Shown here: positions 1 to 8,061 of the stretch, in pieces
How positions within the stretch are numbered: position 1 is the first letter of the stretch
Layout of the letters: the number at the start of each line of letters is the position of its first letter
Assembly: GCA_035280425.1 (NCBI GenBank)
Contig: DATEFW010000034.1
Coordinates: 124,001-188,000, forward strand
Length of the DNA: 64,000 nucleotides
Reading direction: 5' to 3'
Source: QHXW01 sp035280425
Lineage (GTDB): Bacteria; Acidobacteriota; Terriglobia; Bryobacterales; Bryobacteraceae
The notes under the pieces: model-generated
Told to the model about the DNA's origin: nothing
The model's input: the letters and a program-made list of their open reading frames with translations, nothing else
Databases searched by the model: none
Made by a program: the position numbers and the translations under genes

Positions 1-789
1 ACCGGATGGGCGCACGTGCTGGCCATGTTCGAATCGTTCCGCGGGTTCGACCAGCATTTTCGCGCGCAGATGCCGCTGCTGTTCGGCATGGGCGCGATTC
101 TTTATCTCGTATCCGTTGCGCTCTATTATGCTCTGGCCGCGATGGAACGTTCGCATGAAGCCGAAGGGCGCGCAGCCGAAGCCCGCATTCTGGCGCGCGA
201 CGCCGAATTGAAAGCTCTAAAAGCTCAGGTCAATCCGCATTTTCTGTTTAACAGCCTTCATTCGATCAGCGCGCTCACCACCGCCGATGCCTCCAAGGCC
301 CGCGAGATGTGCATTTTGCTTTCCGATTTTCTGCGCCGCACGCTCGGGCTCGGAGAGAAGGCGGCCATTCCTCTGGAAGAAGAGCTGGCGCTCGTCCGGA
401 ACTTTCTGGCCGTTGAAAAAGTGCGTTTCGGGCCGCGGCTGGCAGTGGATGAAGCGGTGCCGGAAGACTGCCGGACGCTGCTTGTCCCGCCGCTCTTGCT
501 CCAGCCGCTCGTCGAAAATGCCATCACGCATGGAATCGGCGAGATGATCGAAGGAGGGTCGATCTCGATTGAGGCCCGGCGCTCGGCCGGCGATCTGGTC
601 ATCACCATCGCAAACACCTTTGACCCCGACTCCGCTCCTGCCCGCCGGAACGGGCTGGGATTGTCTAACGTGCGGCAGAGAATAGAAGCATATTACGGCA
701 GCCGGGCGCGTTTGGAAACCGGCGCACGGGGCAACCGCTATGTGGCTGAGCTGTCTCTACCGGCCGGAATGCAGGCGGACGGCGCATGA
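1..789 (+). CDS. LytS/YehU-type sensor histidine kinase (5' end cut by window)
   Basis: The reading frame is open from base 1, so the N-terminus lies outside the window. The visible part has one membrane segment (about residues 20-42, numbered from the GTG at 16), a short coiled linker, then a His_kinase (PF06580-type) core with the signature QVNPHFLFNSLHS carrying the likely phospho-acceptor His75. The ATPase part follows, with PLVENAITHG (N box) and GLGLSNVRQR (G box). Such kinases are membrane sensors that phosphorylate LytTR regulators. It overlaps the next gene by 4 bases (ATGA), so the two are translationally coupled. The input signal cannot be read because the sensory part is missing. 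Confidence 0.93.
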   Translation, partial: TGWAHVLAMFESFRGFDQHFRAQMPLLFGMGAILYLVSVALYYALAAMERSHEAEGRAAEARILARDAELKALKAQVNPHFLFNSLHSISALTTADASKAREMCILLSDFLRRTLGLGEKAAIPLEEELALVRNFLAVEKVRFGPRLAVDEAVPEDCRTLLVPPLLLQPLVENAITHGIGEMIEGGSISIEARRSAGDLVITIANTFDPDSAPARRNGLGLSNVRQRIEAYYGSRARLETGARGNRYVAELSLPAGMQADGA

Positions 790-1553
790 ACGGGCAAACG
801 GAAAAGAAGCTCGGCGCCATGATCGTCGATGACGAGGAACTGGCGCGTAAAGCGCTCACGGAGTTGTTGGCCTCGCATCCGGAAATCGAAGTTCTCGCCG
901 AATGCGCCAACGGCTTCGAAGCGGTCAAAGCCGTTTCCGCGCGTAAGCCCGATCTCTTGTTCCTCGATATCCAGATGCCGAAGCTGAACGGCTTCGAAGT
1001 CTTGGAATTAGTCGGCCCCGATATCGCGGTGGTCTTCGTCACCGCATACGACCAGTACGCTATGCGTGCTTTTGAAGTTCACGCCGTCGATTACCTGTTG
1101 AAGCCGTTCGGCTGTGCGCGATTTGAAGAGGCGCTCGCGCGCGCCAAAAGCCGCCTGGGCCAACTCATGCCGGCGCCGCAGGAATTGGCCGCGGCCGCAC
1201 GTCCACCGGCTCAGTATCTCGAACGCATCGCCGTCCGTGACGGCGCTCAGGTGCATATCATCCCCGTCTCCCGGCTGGATTTCGCCGAAGCGCAGGACGA
1301 TTATGTCGCGCTCCACTCAGCCGGCAAAAAACACTTGAAGCAGCAGACCATCTCCAGTCTGGAAGCTTCGCTCGACGCCACGCGTTTCGTGCGCATTCAC
1401 CGTTCGTATATTGTGAACCTGGAGCGGGTGGCAAAAATTGAGCCGTATACGAAGGACAGCCGCGTAGTGGTCCTTTCGAGCGGTGCGCAGCTTCCGGTAA
1501 GCCGCGCCGGTTACGCACGATTGAAAGCGCTTTTGGAGCAAAAGGCCGGATGA
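786..1553 (+). CDS. LytTR-family response regulator
   Basis: 255 residues. A receiver domain (about 10-125) shows the acidic pair D15/D16, phospho-acceptor D61 (FLDIQMP), a conserved T/A switch region (VTAYDQ) and K in LLKPF. A C-terminal LytTR DNA-binding domain (about 150-250) contains the typical FVRIHRSYIVNLERV segment. It is the partner of the upstream LytS-like kinase, judged by the 4-base overlap. LytTR proteins bind direct repeats upstream of target genes; no target is evident here. It ends 6 bases before the stop of the convergent ADOP gene, so no shared terminator fits between them. Confidence 0.95.
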   Translation: MNGQTEKKLGAMIVDDEELARKALTELLASHPEIEVLAECANGFEAVKAVSARKPDLLFLDIQMPKLNGFEVLELVGPDIAVVFVTAYDQYAMRAFEVHAVDYLLKPFGCARFEEALARAKSRLGQLMPAPQELAAAARPPAQYLERIAVRDGAQVHIIPVSRLDFAEAQDDYVALHSAGKKHLKQQTISSLEASLDATRFVRIHRSYIVNLERVAKIEPYTKDSRVVVLSSGAQLPVSRAGYARLKALLEQKAG

Positions 1554-1559
1554 CAGGTG

Positions 1560-4199
1560 TTATTCAGATCGCAGCGTGATCGAAGGATCCACCTGCGCGG
1601 CGCGCCATGCAGGGATCCAGCAGGCCGCACCGGCGACGAACGCGAGCACCGCGATCACCCCCAGGTACGTTGCGGGATCGAGCCGCGATACAGCGAACAG
1701 TAGCGTAACAAGCGCACCGCTTGCCAAGGACGCCCCGGCCAAGCCGATCAAAATGCCCGCGCCGGTGAGCGCCATGCCTTGCCGGACGATGAGTGCGACG
1801 ATATCCCGGCGTGATGCGCCCAGCGCTGTTCGTACACCGATCTCGCGCATTCTTTCGGTGACGCTGCCCGAGAGCACACCGTAAATTCCCGTAGCCGCGA
1901 GCACCAGAGCCACCAGGGCGAACGCCTCAAACACGATCAGCGCAAAACGCCGCGCAGCCGCCGATGCCGCCAGCAGTTGATCCATCGTCGCCACGCGGAC
2001 GATCGGCTGATCCTTGTCCACCGACCAGATCGCATTTCGGATCGCCGGGACGAGCGCCGCCCCACCGCCGCGCACACGCACCACCAGCGACATCACCGAA
2101 TCCGCGAACCACGATTGCGCCGGCGCCAGGTAGACGGCATCGGCGCGGCTCTCCGCGAGAGAAGCCTGCTTCACGTCGCCGACTACACCGGCAATCGTGT
2201 ACCAGGGCCGGTTCATGGGCCCGACGTGAACGCGCCGGCCGATCGGATTCTGATCCTTAAACTCGCGGCGGGCTAACGATGCGCTGATGAGCACCACCGG
2301 CTGGGCGCCGGCCGTATCGTGATCGTCCAGAAACCGGCCGCTGCGGAGCGGAATGCCCATGGTTTCGAAATACCCGGGAGTCACCGCATAGCGAAATGCA
2401 TCGTAACTGCGCTGGCTTTCGAAGTGCGTCCCGTATTCGCCGAACGGATCGCCGCCGAACGGCAGAAGGCTCGTAAACGCTGCCGATTCGACGCCGGGAA
2501 CGTTTCGCACCGCGTCGAGAGCCTGTGCGAAAAAGCGACGCCTGGCGCTGTCGTCGTAGTAGCGCCGGCCCGCTTCCTGTACTTCCATCGTCAGCAGGTT
2601 GGCGTGGTCGAAGCCGGGAGCTACCGAGAATAAATGCCGCACGCTGCGTAAAAGCAGTCCCGCACTCACCAGCAGCACCAGCGCCAGCGCGACTTCCGCA
2701 ACCACAAGCGTGCGGCGCGTCCATTGGTGACCGGCGGTGGCGCGCTGCGAACTTTGCCGCAATCCGGCGTTCAAGTCCTCGCGGGAGACCTGGAGCGCCG
2801 GAACCAACCCGACCGCCAGGCCGACCAGCGTTGTGATGGCGGCCGCAAAAGCGAACACCGCGCCATCGACGGCGATTGCGCTCAACCGCGGCAGTTCGGT
2901 GGGGCTCAGGGCTTTTAAGGCATCCAGGCCGAATTGCGCCACGAGCATTCCGAGCGTTCCTCCGAGCACGGCCAGCAGCAGGCTCTCGGTCATCAACTGG
3001 CGAATCAGCCGCGGCCGCCCGGCGCCGAGAGCAGCGCGCATGGCGAATTCTCCGCGCCTCTGAGCACCGCGCGCCAACAGCAGATTGGTGACGTTCACGC
3101 ACGCGATCAGGAGCACCAGCATCACCGCACCGAGGACTGCGACAAGCGCCGGCCGTACGGTGCGCGTGAGATCGTCCTGCATCGAATCGACGATAAACCC
3201 GTACTTGAGAGCCGCCCAGGGAGGCCTGGGAAACTCCGGCGCCGGCGAGCGCGCGATCCGCCCGAGCTCGCGCATGCATTGATCCCTCGAGGTTCCGGCG
3301 CGCAGCCGGCCTACCATTTTCAAGTGATGGCCCCACTCCTGCGTATCGAGCGTGGTGATGTGTCCCGGATCGTACTGTAGCGGCGTCCAGATTTCCGAAG
3401 ACGGCGCCAGAACGTTTTCGAAATTGCGCGGCATCACGCCAATAACGGTGTACAGATCATCATCCAGCCGCACCTCGCGACCTGCGATCGCGCCATCAGC
3501 CGAGAAGCGGCGGCGCCAAAGGGCATCGCTCAGAATGACTACTTTGGGCCCGTGAAACCGGTCATCCGCCGCCTGGAAGTCGCGTCCCAGCACCGGCGAG
3601 ATACCTAGAGTGTGAAAGTAGCCCGCGCTGACGCTCTGCCCATCCAATCGCTCCGGCTGTGCATCGCTGGTCATAGTCGGCTGCCAGGTTTCCATGACGG
3701 CGAGACCGTCAAACGACCGGCTTCGCTCCGCGATTTCACGAAAGCTATGAAAGGTGACCCACGTGCGCGCGCCCTGGAAAATATCCCAGACGGTCACCAG
3801 CCGTCCGGCATGCGGGTAAGGCAGAGGCTCGAACAGAATCGGGTTCACGGCGCTGAAAATCGCGGTGCTCGCGCCGATCCCCAGCGCCAGCGTAAGCGCG
3901 CTGACGAGGGTGAAGCCGGGATTTGCCCGCAGCCGGCGGGCGCCATAGCGCACATCGGCGGCGAGCGAGCCGATCACATTTTCCCAGCCATAAGAGCGGA
4001 CTTCGTCGCGGACAAGCATCGGACTGCCGAGTTCCAGTCGGGCCTGCCGCCGGGCGTCCTCGGGGGACAGCCCGCGAGTCACCAGCGCGGAAACGGTTTC
4101 GTCGAGGTAGTGCTCCACTTCGTCGGCGACGTCCTGCTCGGCGCCGCTGCGGTCGAAGAAGACGCGCAGGCCATGCGTAATGTGCCGCCACAGAGACAC
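1560..4199 (-). CDS. ADOP-family (acidobacterial duplicated orphan permease) ABC-type permease
   Basis: 879 residues. Begins with a roughly 80-residue prefix domain typical of ADOP proteins (MSLWRHITHGLRVFF, GLSPEDARRQAR), followed by MacB-like periplasmic and FtsX permease halves repeated twice: TM1 near 90-115 (NPGFTLVSALTLALGIG), a permease block near 345-470, a second MacB-like region and a last FtsX block near 750-870 (REIGVRTALGAS). The family resembles MacB/FtsX permeases but has no ATPase in the same operon, as here. It lies 3 bases after the PadR gene, the usual genomic pairing in Acidobacteriota. Its substrate is unknown. The ATG at 4199 gives the expected prefix start. Confidence 0.95.
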   Translation of the reverse strand: MSLWRHITHGLRVFFDRSGAEQDVADEVEHYLDETVSALVTRGLSPEDARRQARLELGSPMLVRDEVRSYGWENVIGSLAADVRYGARRLRANPGFTLVSALTLALGIGASTAIFSAVNPILFEPLPYPHAGRLVTVWDIFQGARTWVTFHSFREIAERSRSFDGLAVMETWQPTMTSDAQPERLDGQSVSAGYFHTLGISPVLGRDFQAADDRFHGPKVVILSDALWRRRFSADGAIAGREVRLDDDLYTVIGVMPRNFENVLAPSSEIWTPLQYDPGHITTLDTQEWGHHLKMVGRLRAGTSRDQCMRELGRIARSPAPEFPRPPWAALKYGFIVDSMQDDLTRTVRPALVAVLGAVMLVLLIACVNVTNLLLARGAQRRGEFAMRAALGAGRPRLIRQLMTESLLLAVLGGTLGMLVAQFGLDALKALSPTELPRLSAIAVDGAVFAFAAAITTLVGLAVGLVPALQVSREDLNAGLRQSSQRATAGHQWTRRTLVVAEVALALVLLVSAGLLLRSVRHLFSVAPGFDHANLLTMEVQEAGRRYYDDSARRRFFAQALDAVRNVPGVESAAFTSLLPFGGDPFGEYGTHFESQRSYDAFRYAVTPGYFETMGIPLRSGRFLDDHDTAGAQPVVLISASLARREFKDQNPIGRRVHVGPMNRPWYTIAGVVGDVKQASLAESRADAVYLAPAQSWFADSVMSLVVRVRGGGAALVPAIRNAIWSVDKDQPIVRVATMDQLLAASAAARRFALIVFEAFALVALVLAATGIYGVLSGSVTERMREIGVRTALGASRRDIVALIVRQGMALTGAGILIGLAGASLASGALVTLLFAVSRLDPATYLGVIAVLAFVAGAACWIPAWRAAQVDPSITLRSE

Positions 4200-4202
4200 G
4201 CG

Positions 4203-4538
4203 TTAACCCTCGGCTTTCAAAAGCCGCGCGATTGCGGAAGCCCGGCGCGTCCAGGCCGCGGTCTCGGCCTCGAGCTGTTTCTTGCCCGTGCGTGTCAGGA
4301 AATAGAATTTCGCGCGGCGCGAATTTTCCGTCTGGCGCCACTCCGAATCCAGCCACCCGGCGCGCTCGAGCCGCTGCAAAGCCGTCAGCAGCGATCCCGG
4401 ATTTACCTTGAAGACGCCGCGGGAAATCTGCTCCACGCGGCGAGCAATGCCGAAACCGTGCATGGGCTCCAGACTCAGCGTTTTCAGAATCAGCATGTCG
4501 AGCGTGCCCTGGATGACGTCCGTGTTTGGCCCGTCCAT
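4203..4538 (-). CDS. PadR-family transcriptional regulator
   Basis: About 111 residues with the winged-helix PadR core: DVIQGTLDMLILKTL (helix 1), GFGIARRVEQ, the recognition region GSLLTALQRLERAGWL and the wing (RRAKFYFLTRTGKKQ). I chose the ATG at 4538 over the GTG at 4556 because the protein then starts a few residues before the conserved helix, and because a promoter ends just upstream of that ATG. PadR repressors of this type control the adjacent ADOP permease, which follows 3 bases downstream. A perfect 7-base inverted repeat upstream overlaps the likely -35 box, consistent with autorepression. Confidence 0.92.
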   Translation of the reverse strand: MDGPNTDVIQGTLDMLILKTLSLEPMHGFGIARRVEQISRGVFKVNPGSLLTALQRLERAGWLDSEWRQTENSRRAKFYFLTRTGKKQLEAETAAWTRRASAIARLLKAEG

Positions 4539-4546
4539 AGTGCGGA

Positions 4547-4578
4547 AGGGTATCACCGCTTATCTTGATTGTCAAGAT
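4547..4578 (-). promoter_or_regulatory. Putative PadR operator overlapping a leaderless promoter
   Basis: Plus-strand bases 4562-4578 form a perfect inverted repeat, ATCTTGA-3 nt-TCAAGAT. On the minus strand this overlaps TTGACA (4575-4570), which sits 17 nt before TACCCT (4552-4547). The ATG of padR follows after 8 nt with no ribosome binding site, so the transcript would start almost at the ATG. Inferred: PadR binding here would block RNA polymerase and repress both padR and the ADOP gene. Confidence 0.65.
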
Positions 4579-4605
4579 GTGGCGGTCACGCAGAGGCTCG
4601 AAACG

Positions 4606-4833
4606 GAAGTCGTTCTTCACCAGCGGCGGTTCGATGTAATTTTGGATCACAGCCCGGCGGGCGAAGCCGCGGGATCTCCGCGAAGCAAGCAGGTCAGCGG
4701 ACACCAGATTGCGACGAACCTGGTGAAACAGGAATTGAAGGAGGCCGGGTTCACCATCGAGTCCGTTCGCGCTCCGTTCGCGACCGCGGGCTCCGACACC
4801 GTGCAGTGGATGATTGTGGGGCGGCGGCCGTAG
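4606..4833 (+). pseudogene. Remnant of a SAM-dependent methyltransferase C-terminus
   Basis: An open frame without a plausible start reads like the last third of a class I methyltransferase: VILDHSPAGEAAGS, then HQIATNLVKQELKEAGF and a final strand ending VQWMIVGRRP. The SAM-binding part is missing, and the upstream sequence in the same frame is antisense to padR. I read it as a decayed gene truncated at its 5' end by the arrival or rearrangement of the PadR/ADOP pair. The assignment rests on recognising the family's tail, so it is moderate. Confidence 0.5.
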
Positions 4834-4837
4834 ACGT

Positions 4838-6169
4838 TCAAAAAGTATTTAAATACCGGTCCCGCTCCCACTGGCTGACGTTCTGGTGATATTCGCGCCA
4901 CTCTTCCCGTTTCACGTCCACGTAATAGGCTGCGTAATCCTCGCCCATGGCTTGGCGCACCACGTCGTCCTGCTCGAAGCAATCGAGCGCCTCGCGCAGC
5001 GTCGTCGGGAGGAAGGCGATGTTGCGGCGGCGCAGTTCAGCCTCGGGCATTTCGTAGAGATTCCCGCTGTTGGCGGGGCCGGGATCGATCTTTCTTTCGA
5101 TTCCATCGAGCCCGGCGGCCAGCATAACGGCCATAGCGAGATATGGATTCGCCGCGCCGTCAGCCGCCCGATTTTCAATACGCCCCGGGCCGGGGATACG
5201 AATCATCTGCGTGCGATTTGAAGCTCCGTAGGTTACATAAACCGGCGCCCAGGTGGCGCCGGAAAGCGGCGCGCCGCGAATCAGGCGCTTGTAACTGTTG
5301 ACCAGCGGGGCAATCACCGCCGCAAGGCCACGCGCGTGGTGAAGCAAACCGCCCATAAACCAGCGGCCGAGCTGCGATAATCCCAGAGCATCGCTTTCAT
5401 CGAGAAAAAGATTCTTGCGGCTTTGGACGTCCGCGAGACTGAGATGGTAGTGCGCTCCGTTGCCCGTCAGGTGCGCAAACGGCTTGGGCATGAAAGTAGC
5501 CCACAAGCCGTTTTGCTCCGCTACCGTGCGCACCATCCATTTGAAAAACGTATGGCGGTCGGCGGTCGTCAGGGCGTCCGAATAAACCCAGTTAATTTCG
5601 AACTGGCAGTTGGCATCTTCGTGATCGTTGGCGTAAGGATCCCAACCGAGCTGCTGCATGTAACCAAGCAGCGTGGTCATCATGCCGAGATTCCGGTAAA
5701 GAGCGCGCAGGTCGTAACAGGGCTTGGCAGCGTTATCCAGAACGTCCCACGGTTCATACTGTTCGTGCGAATTTTTCTTCAACAGAATGAACTCGGGCTC
5801 CACGCCCACGTGGAAAATGTAACCCTTCTTCCGCGCGCACTCGAGTTGCCGGACCAGAACCGTACGCGGGCAATACGGCCAGCTCTCCCCGTTCACATGA
5901 AGGTTTCCAGGCACCCAGGCTACATTGTTCCGCCAAGGCAATATGGTGAGCGCATTGAAATCCGGAAGGCTCACGATATCGGGATCATGCGGACCTTGGC
6001 GCAAGTCTCCTGCCGCAAACCCCGCAAAACCCGCACCCTCCCGCGCCATGTCGTCCAGATGCGCTGCCGGAACGAGCTTGGCTTTTGGCGCGCCGCTCAA
6101 TTCCACAAATGAGCACAGGAAATATTCGATGCCTTTTTCTTTCACCAGTGATTTAATCTGATCGAGCAT
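4838..6169 (-). CDS. gmaS: Gamma-glutamylmethylamide synthetase (glutamine synthetase type III/GlnT-like)
   Basis: 443 residues of the glutamine synthetase fold. An N-terminal beta-grasp (about 10-100) is followed by the catalytic domain with metal-binding glutamates in VEPEF (about 125) and CQFEINW, the HYHLSL histidine region, and the arginine segment RTQMIRIPGPGRIENR. GmaS joins methylamine to glutamate using ATP. A plain type III glutamine synthetase is the alternative; the annotation as GmaS comes from the neighbours, since N-methylglutamate synthase and dehydrogenase subunits occupy the same operon. It is the last gene, 21 bases after mgdA. Confidence 0.85.
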   Translation of the reverse strand: MLDQIKSLVKEKGIEYFLCSFVELSGAPKAKLVPAAHLDDMAREGAGFAGFAAGDLRQGPHDPDIVSLPDFNALTILPWRNNVAWVPGNLHVNGESWPYCPRTVLVRQLECARKKGYIFHVGVEPEFILLKKNSHEQYEPWDVLDNAAKPCYDLRALYRNLGMMTTLLGYMQQLGWDPYANDHEDANCQFEINWVYSDALTTADRHTFFKWMVRTVAEQNGLWATFMPKPFAHLTGNGAHYHLSLADVQSRKNLFLDESDALGLSQLGRWFMGGLLHHARGLAAVIAPLVNSYKRLIRGAPLSGATWAPVYVTYGASNRTQMIRIPGPGRIENRAADGAANPYLAMAVMLAAGLDGIERKIDPGPANSGNLYEMPEAELRRRNIAFLPTTLREALDCFEQDDVVRQAMGEDYAAYYVDVKREEWREYHQNVSQWERDRYLNTF

Positions 6170-6190
6170 GTGAGCATCACCTGTTTGCCG

Positions 6191-7405
6191 CTAGGATGAC
6201 ACCGCAGCAGCGGCTTTTTCTCCTACTAATTGACCGCCATAAAAACGCGCCGGCGAGAAGGCTTCAATCAGCTTGGGCGTCTTGCCGGTCGCAATCCGCT
6301 CAGCCAGGTATTTGGCTGCCGCTGGCGCAGCTTTGAAACCGTACGTGCCCCAGCCGACATCTACATAGAAATTTTCCACTTCGCGCGACACTCCGATAAT
6401 CGGCGCATAATCGGGCGTCATATCGCAAATCCCTGCCCACTGCCGCAAAACCCGCAAGCCGGACAACTGCGGGAACAACTCGAGCGTGTAGGACGCCATC
6501 TGCTCGAGCGTGGGCAACGTTCCTTTCAGGCTGTACGATTGATACGGATCAATCTCGGCGCCGATCACCAGTTCGCCTTTATCGGTCTGGTTGACATAAA
6601 CGTGCAGGCTCGCCGATACGATGACTTTATCGAGAAACGGCTTTAGCGGCTCGGTCACGCAGGCCTGCAGCGGATGGCTCACGATCGGCAGCGTCACACC
6701 CGCCATCCTCGCGACAATCGACGCCCAGCCGGCGGTGGCATTCACAACCATGCCGGCGCCAATTTCGCCGCGCGAGGTGATGACGGCCTCGGCCTTTCCC
6801 CGCGCCACGCGAATTCCTGTCACTTCCGTATGAGGGTGAATCTCGACGCCCATACGATCGCACGCGCGCGCGTACCCCCACACCACGGCATCGTGACGGA
6901 TGATCCCTCCGGGAGGATGGTAGAGCGCCGCCAGCACCGGAAGCCGCGGGCGATCGCTCATATCCATCGCGGGCACCAGGCGCCGAATCTCGTCCGGATA
7001 AATGACGCGGCTGTCCACACCCAGCACCTGGTTGTTTTCGGCACGAACGCGCAGGCCGGCAATTGCCGAATCCGTGTGCGCCAGCGTCAGATGGCCGCAC
7101 TGGCTGAACAGAAGGTTCCACTCAAGCTCTCGCGAGAGCTGCTCGTAGAGCCGGACAGAAGCCTCATAAAAAGGGATGCCTTCGGGTGTGCGATAGTTCG
7201 ATCGGATGATGGCGGTATTGCGGCCGCTGTTGCCGCAGCCTAAATAGCCCTTTTCCAGCACCGCAATGCGGCGGACACGGTGCTCCTTCGCGAGATAGTA
7301 CGCGATGCCCAGCCCGTGTACCCCTCCGCCAACGATGACGACGTCATAGCTCGATTTCAGATCGTGCGCGCGCCACATTCGTTGCTTGCGAAAGAGCTGC
7401 ATCAT
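6191..7405 (-). CDS. mgdA: N-methylglutamate dehydrogenase subunit A (SoxB-like FAD protein)
   Basis: 404 residues of the DAO/sarcosine oxidase beta family. Near the N-terminus the dinucleotide motif VVIVGGGVHGLG is followed by GNSGRNTAIIRS. The C-terminal part has WAGICDMTPDYAPIIG and GWGTYGFKAAP. This subunit holds FAD and oxidises the N-methyl amine. The frame extends further upstream but I chose the ATG at 7405, which overlaps the mgdD stop (ATGATG), because the upstream residues have no family character. In the usual mgdABCD/soxBDAG order this gene comes first; here it sits after mgdD, so the order is rearranged. Heterotetrameric sarcosine oxidase is the alternative function. Confidence 0.85.
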   Translation of the reverse strand: MMQLFRKQRMWRAHDLKSSYDVVIVGGGVHGLGIAYYLAKEHRVRRIAVLEKGYLGCGNSGRNTAIIRSNYRTPEGIPFYEASVRLYEQLSRELEWNLLFSQCGHLTLAHTDSAIAGLRVRAENNQVLGVDSRVIYPDEIRRLVPAMDMSDRPRLPVLAALYHPPGGIIRHDAVVWGYARACDRMGVEIHPHTEVTGIRVARGKAEAVITSRGEIGAGMVVNATAGWASIVARMAGVTLPIVSHPLQACVTEPLKPFLDKVIVSASLHVYVNQTDKGELVIGAEIDPYQSYSLKGTLPTLEQMASYTLELFPQLSGLRVLRQWAGICDMTPDYAPIIGVSREVENFYVDVGWGTYGFKAAPAAAKYLAERIATGKTPKLIEAFSPARFYGGQLVGEKAAAAVSS

Positions 7406-8061
7406 AGGCCGGCACCAAGCAGTTCCAGCGCTTTCAACCCGGCCGGCGCGATATGAAATTCGTGTCCCGCGTGCAGCACCGCTTCCCACACGCTTTCGCC
7501 ATATTCGCGGCTCACCAGAATATGAAAGCCCGGGTGCACGTCGATATCCTGCCGCAAGACCATGCTATGGACGTGCGCGAGACTCGCCTGGCCGCAGCCA
7601 AGATTCTCGATAGCCGATACCTTGAGCGACGTCAGCTTGCGCAGGATATCACGGCTGCGCGGACCAGCGAGCAGAAACTGAGCGTAAACCGAAGTGACAT
7701 CGGTAACGTAAACCGCCGGAGGCAGCGAGAGGTCGGATGAAGGAGCGTAAGATGCGCGAATGCCGGCAAGCACAGCGTCGCGCGCCGCGGGGTCGCAAGT
7801 CGCGAGATAATGCTGCGGTCCGAGCTTCCATGCGTGGCCGCCACCGACAGATGGAGGGGTCTTTAGACCGTAGCCTTTGAGATCGAGTTTCACCATCCAG
7901 CTCAGGTCGGCCAGCGCCGCGGCCTGCGCCAACTGCTCGGCCTCTTTCTGCGCGAAGCTGAAATAGCCCGGCGCCTGCCAGCCGTGGTGTTCCGTGAGAC
8001 TTGCGCCGGCTTGCACATGCCAGTGGTGGAGCGCGGATTGCCGCATCGCCGCCATCGTCAC
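7402..8061 (-). CDS. mgdD: N-methylglutamate dehydrogenase subunit D (SoxG-like)
   Basis: 219 residues resembling the gamma subunit of heterotetrameric sarcosine oxidase, a degenerate GcvT-like fold: LADLSWMVKLDLKGYG, VTSVYAQFLLAGPRSRDIL, then FHILVSREYGESVWEAV. In this family the small subunit helps bind the folate-type one-carbon acceptor and packs against the alpha subunit. It starts with GTG at 8061, overlapping the mgdC stop by 4 bases (GTGA), with an in-frame ATG two codons later at 8055. It overlaps mgdA at its end. The SoxG family is poorly conserved, so much of the confidence comes from position. Confidence 0.85.
   Translation of the reverse strand: MTMAAMRQSALHHWHVQAGASLTEHHGWQAPGYFSFAQKEAEQLAQAAALADLSWMVKLDLKGYGLKTPPSVGGGHAWKLGPQHYLATCDPAARDAVLAGIRASYAPSSDLSLPPAVYVTDVTSVYAQFLLAGPRSRDILRKLTSLKVSAIENLGCGQASLAHVHSMVLRQDIDVHPGFHILVSREYGESVWEAVLHAGHEFHIAPAGLKALELLGAGL

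Noticed and set aside
3612..4568. 318-codon plus-strand frame across ADOP and PadR
   Set aside because: No family character and antisense to two clearly conserved proteins.
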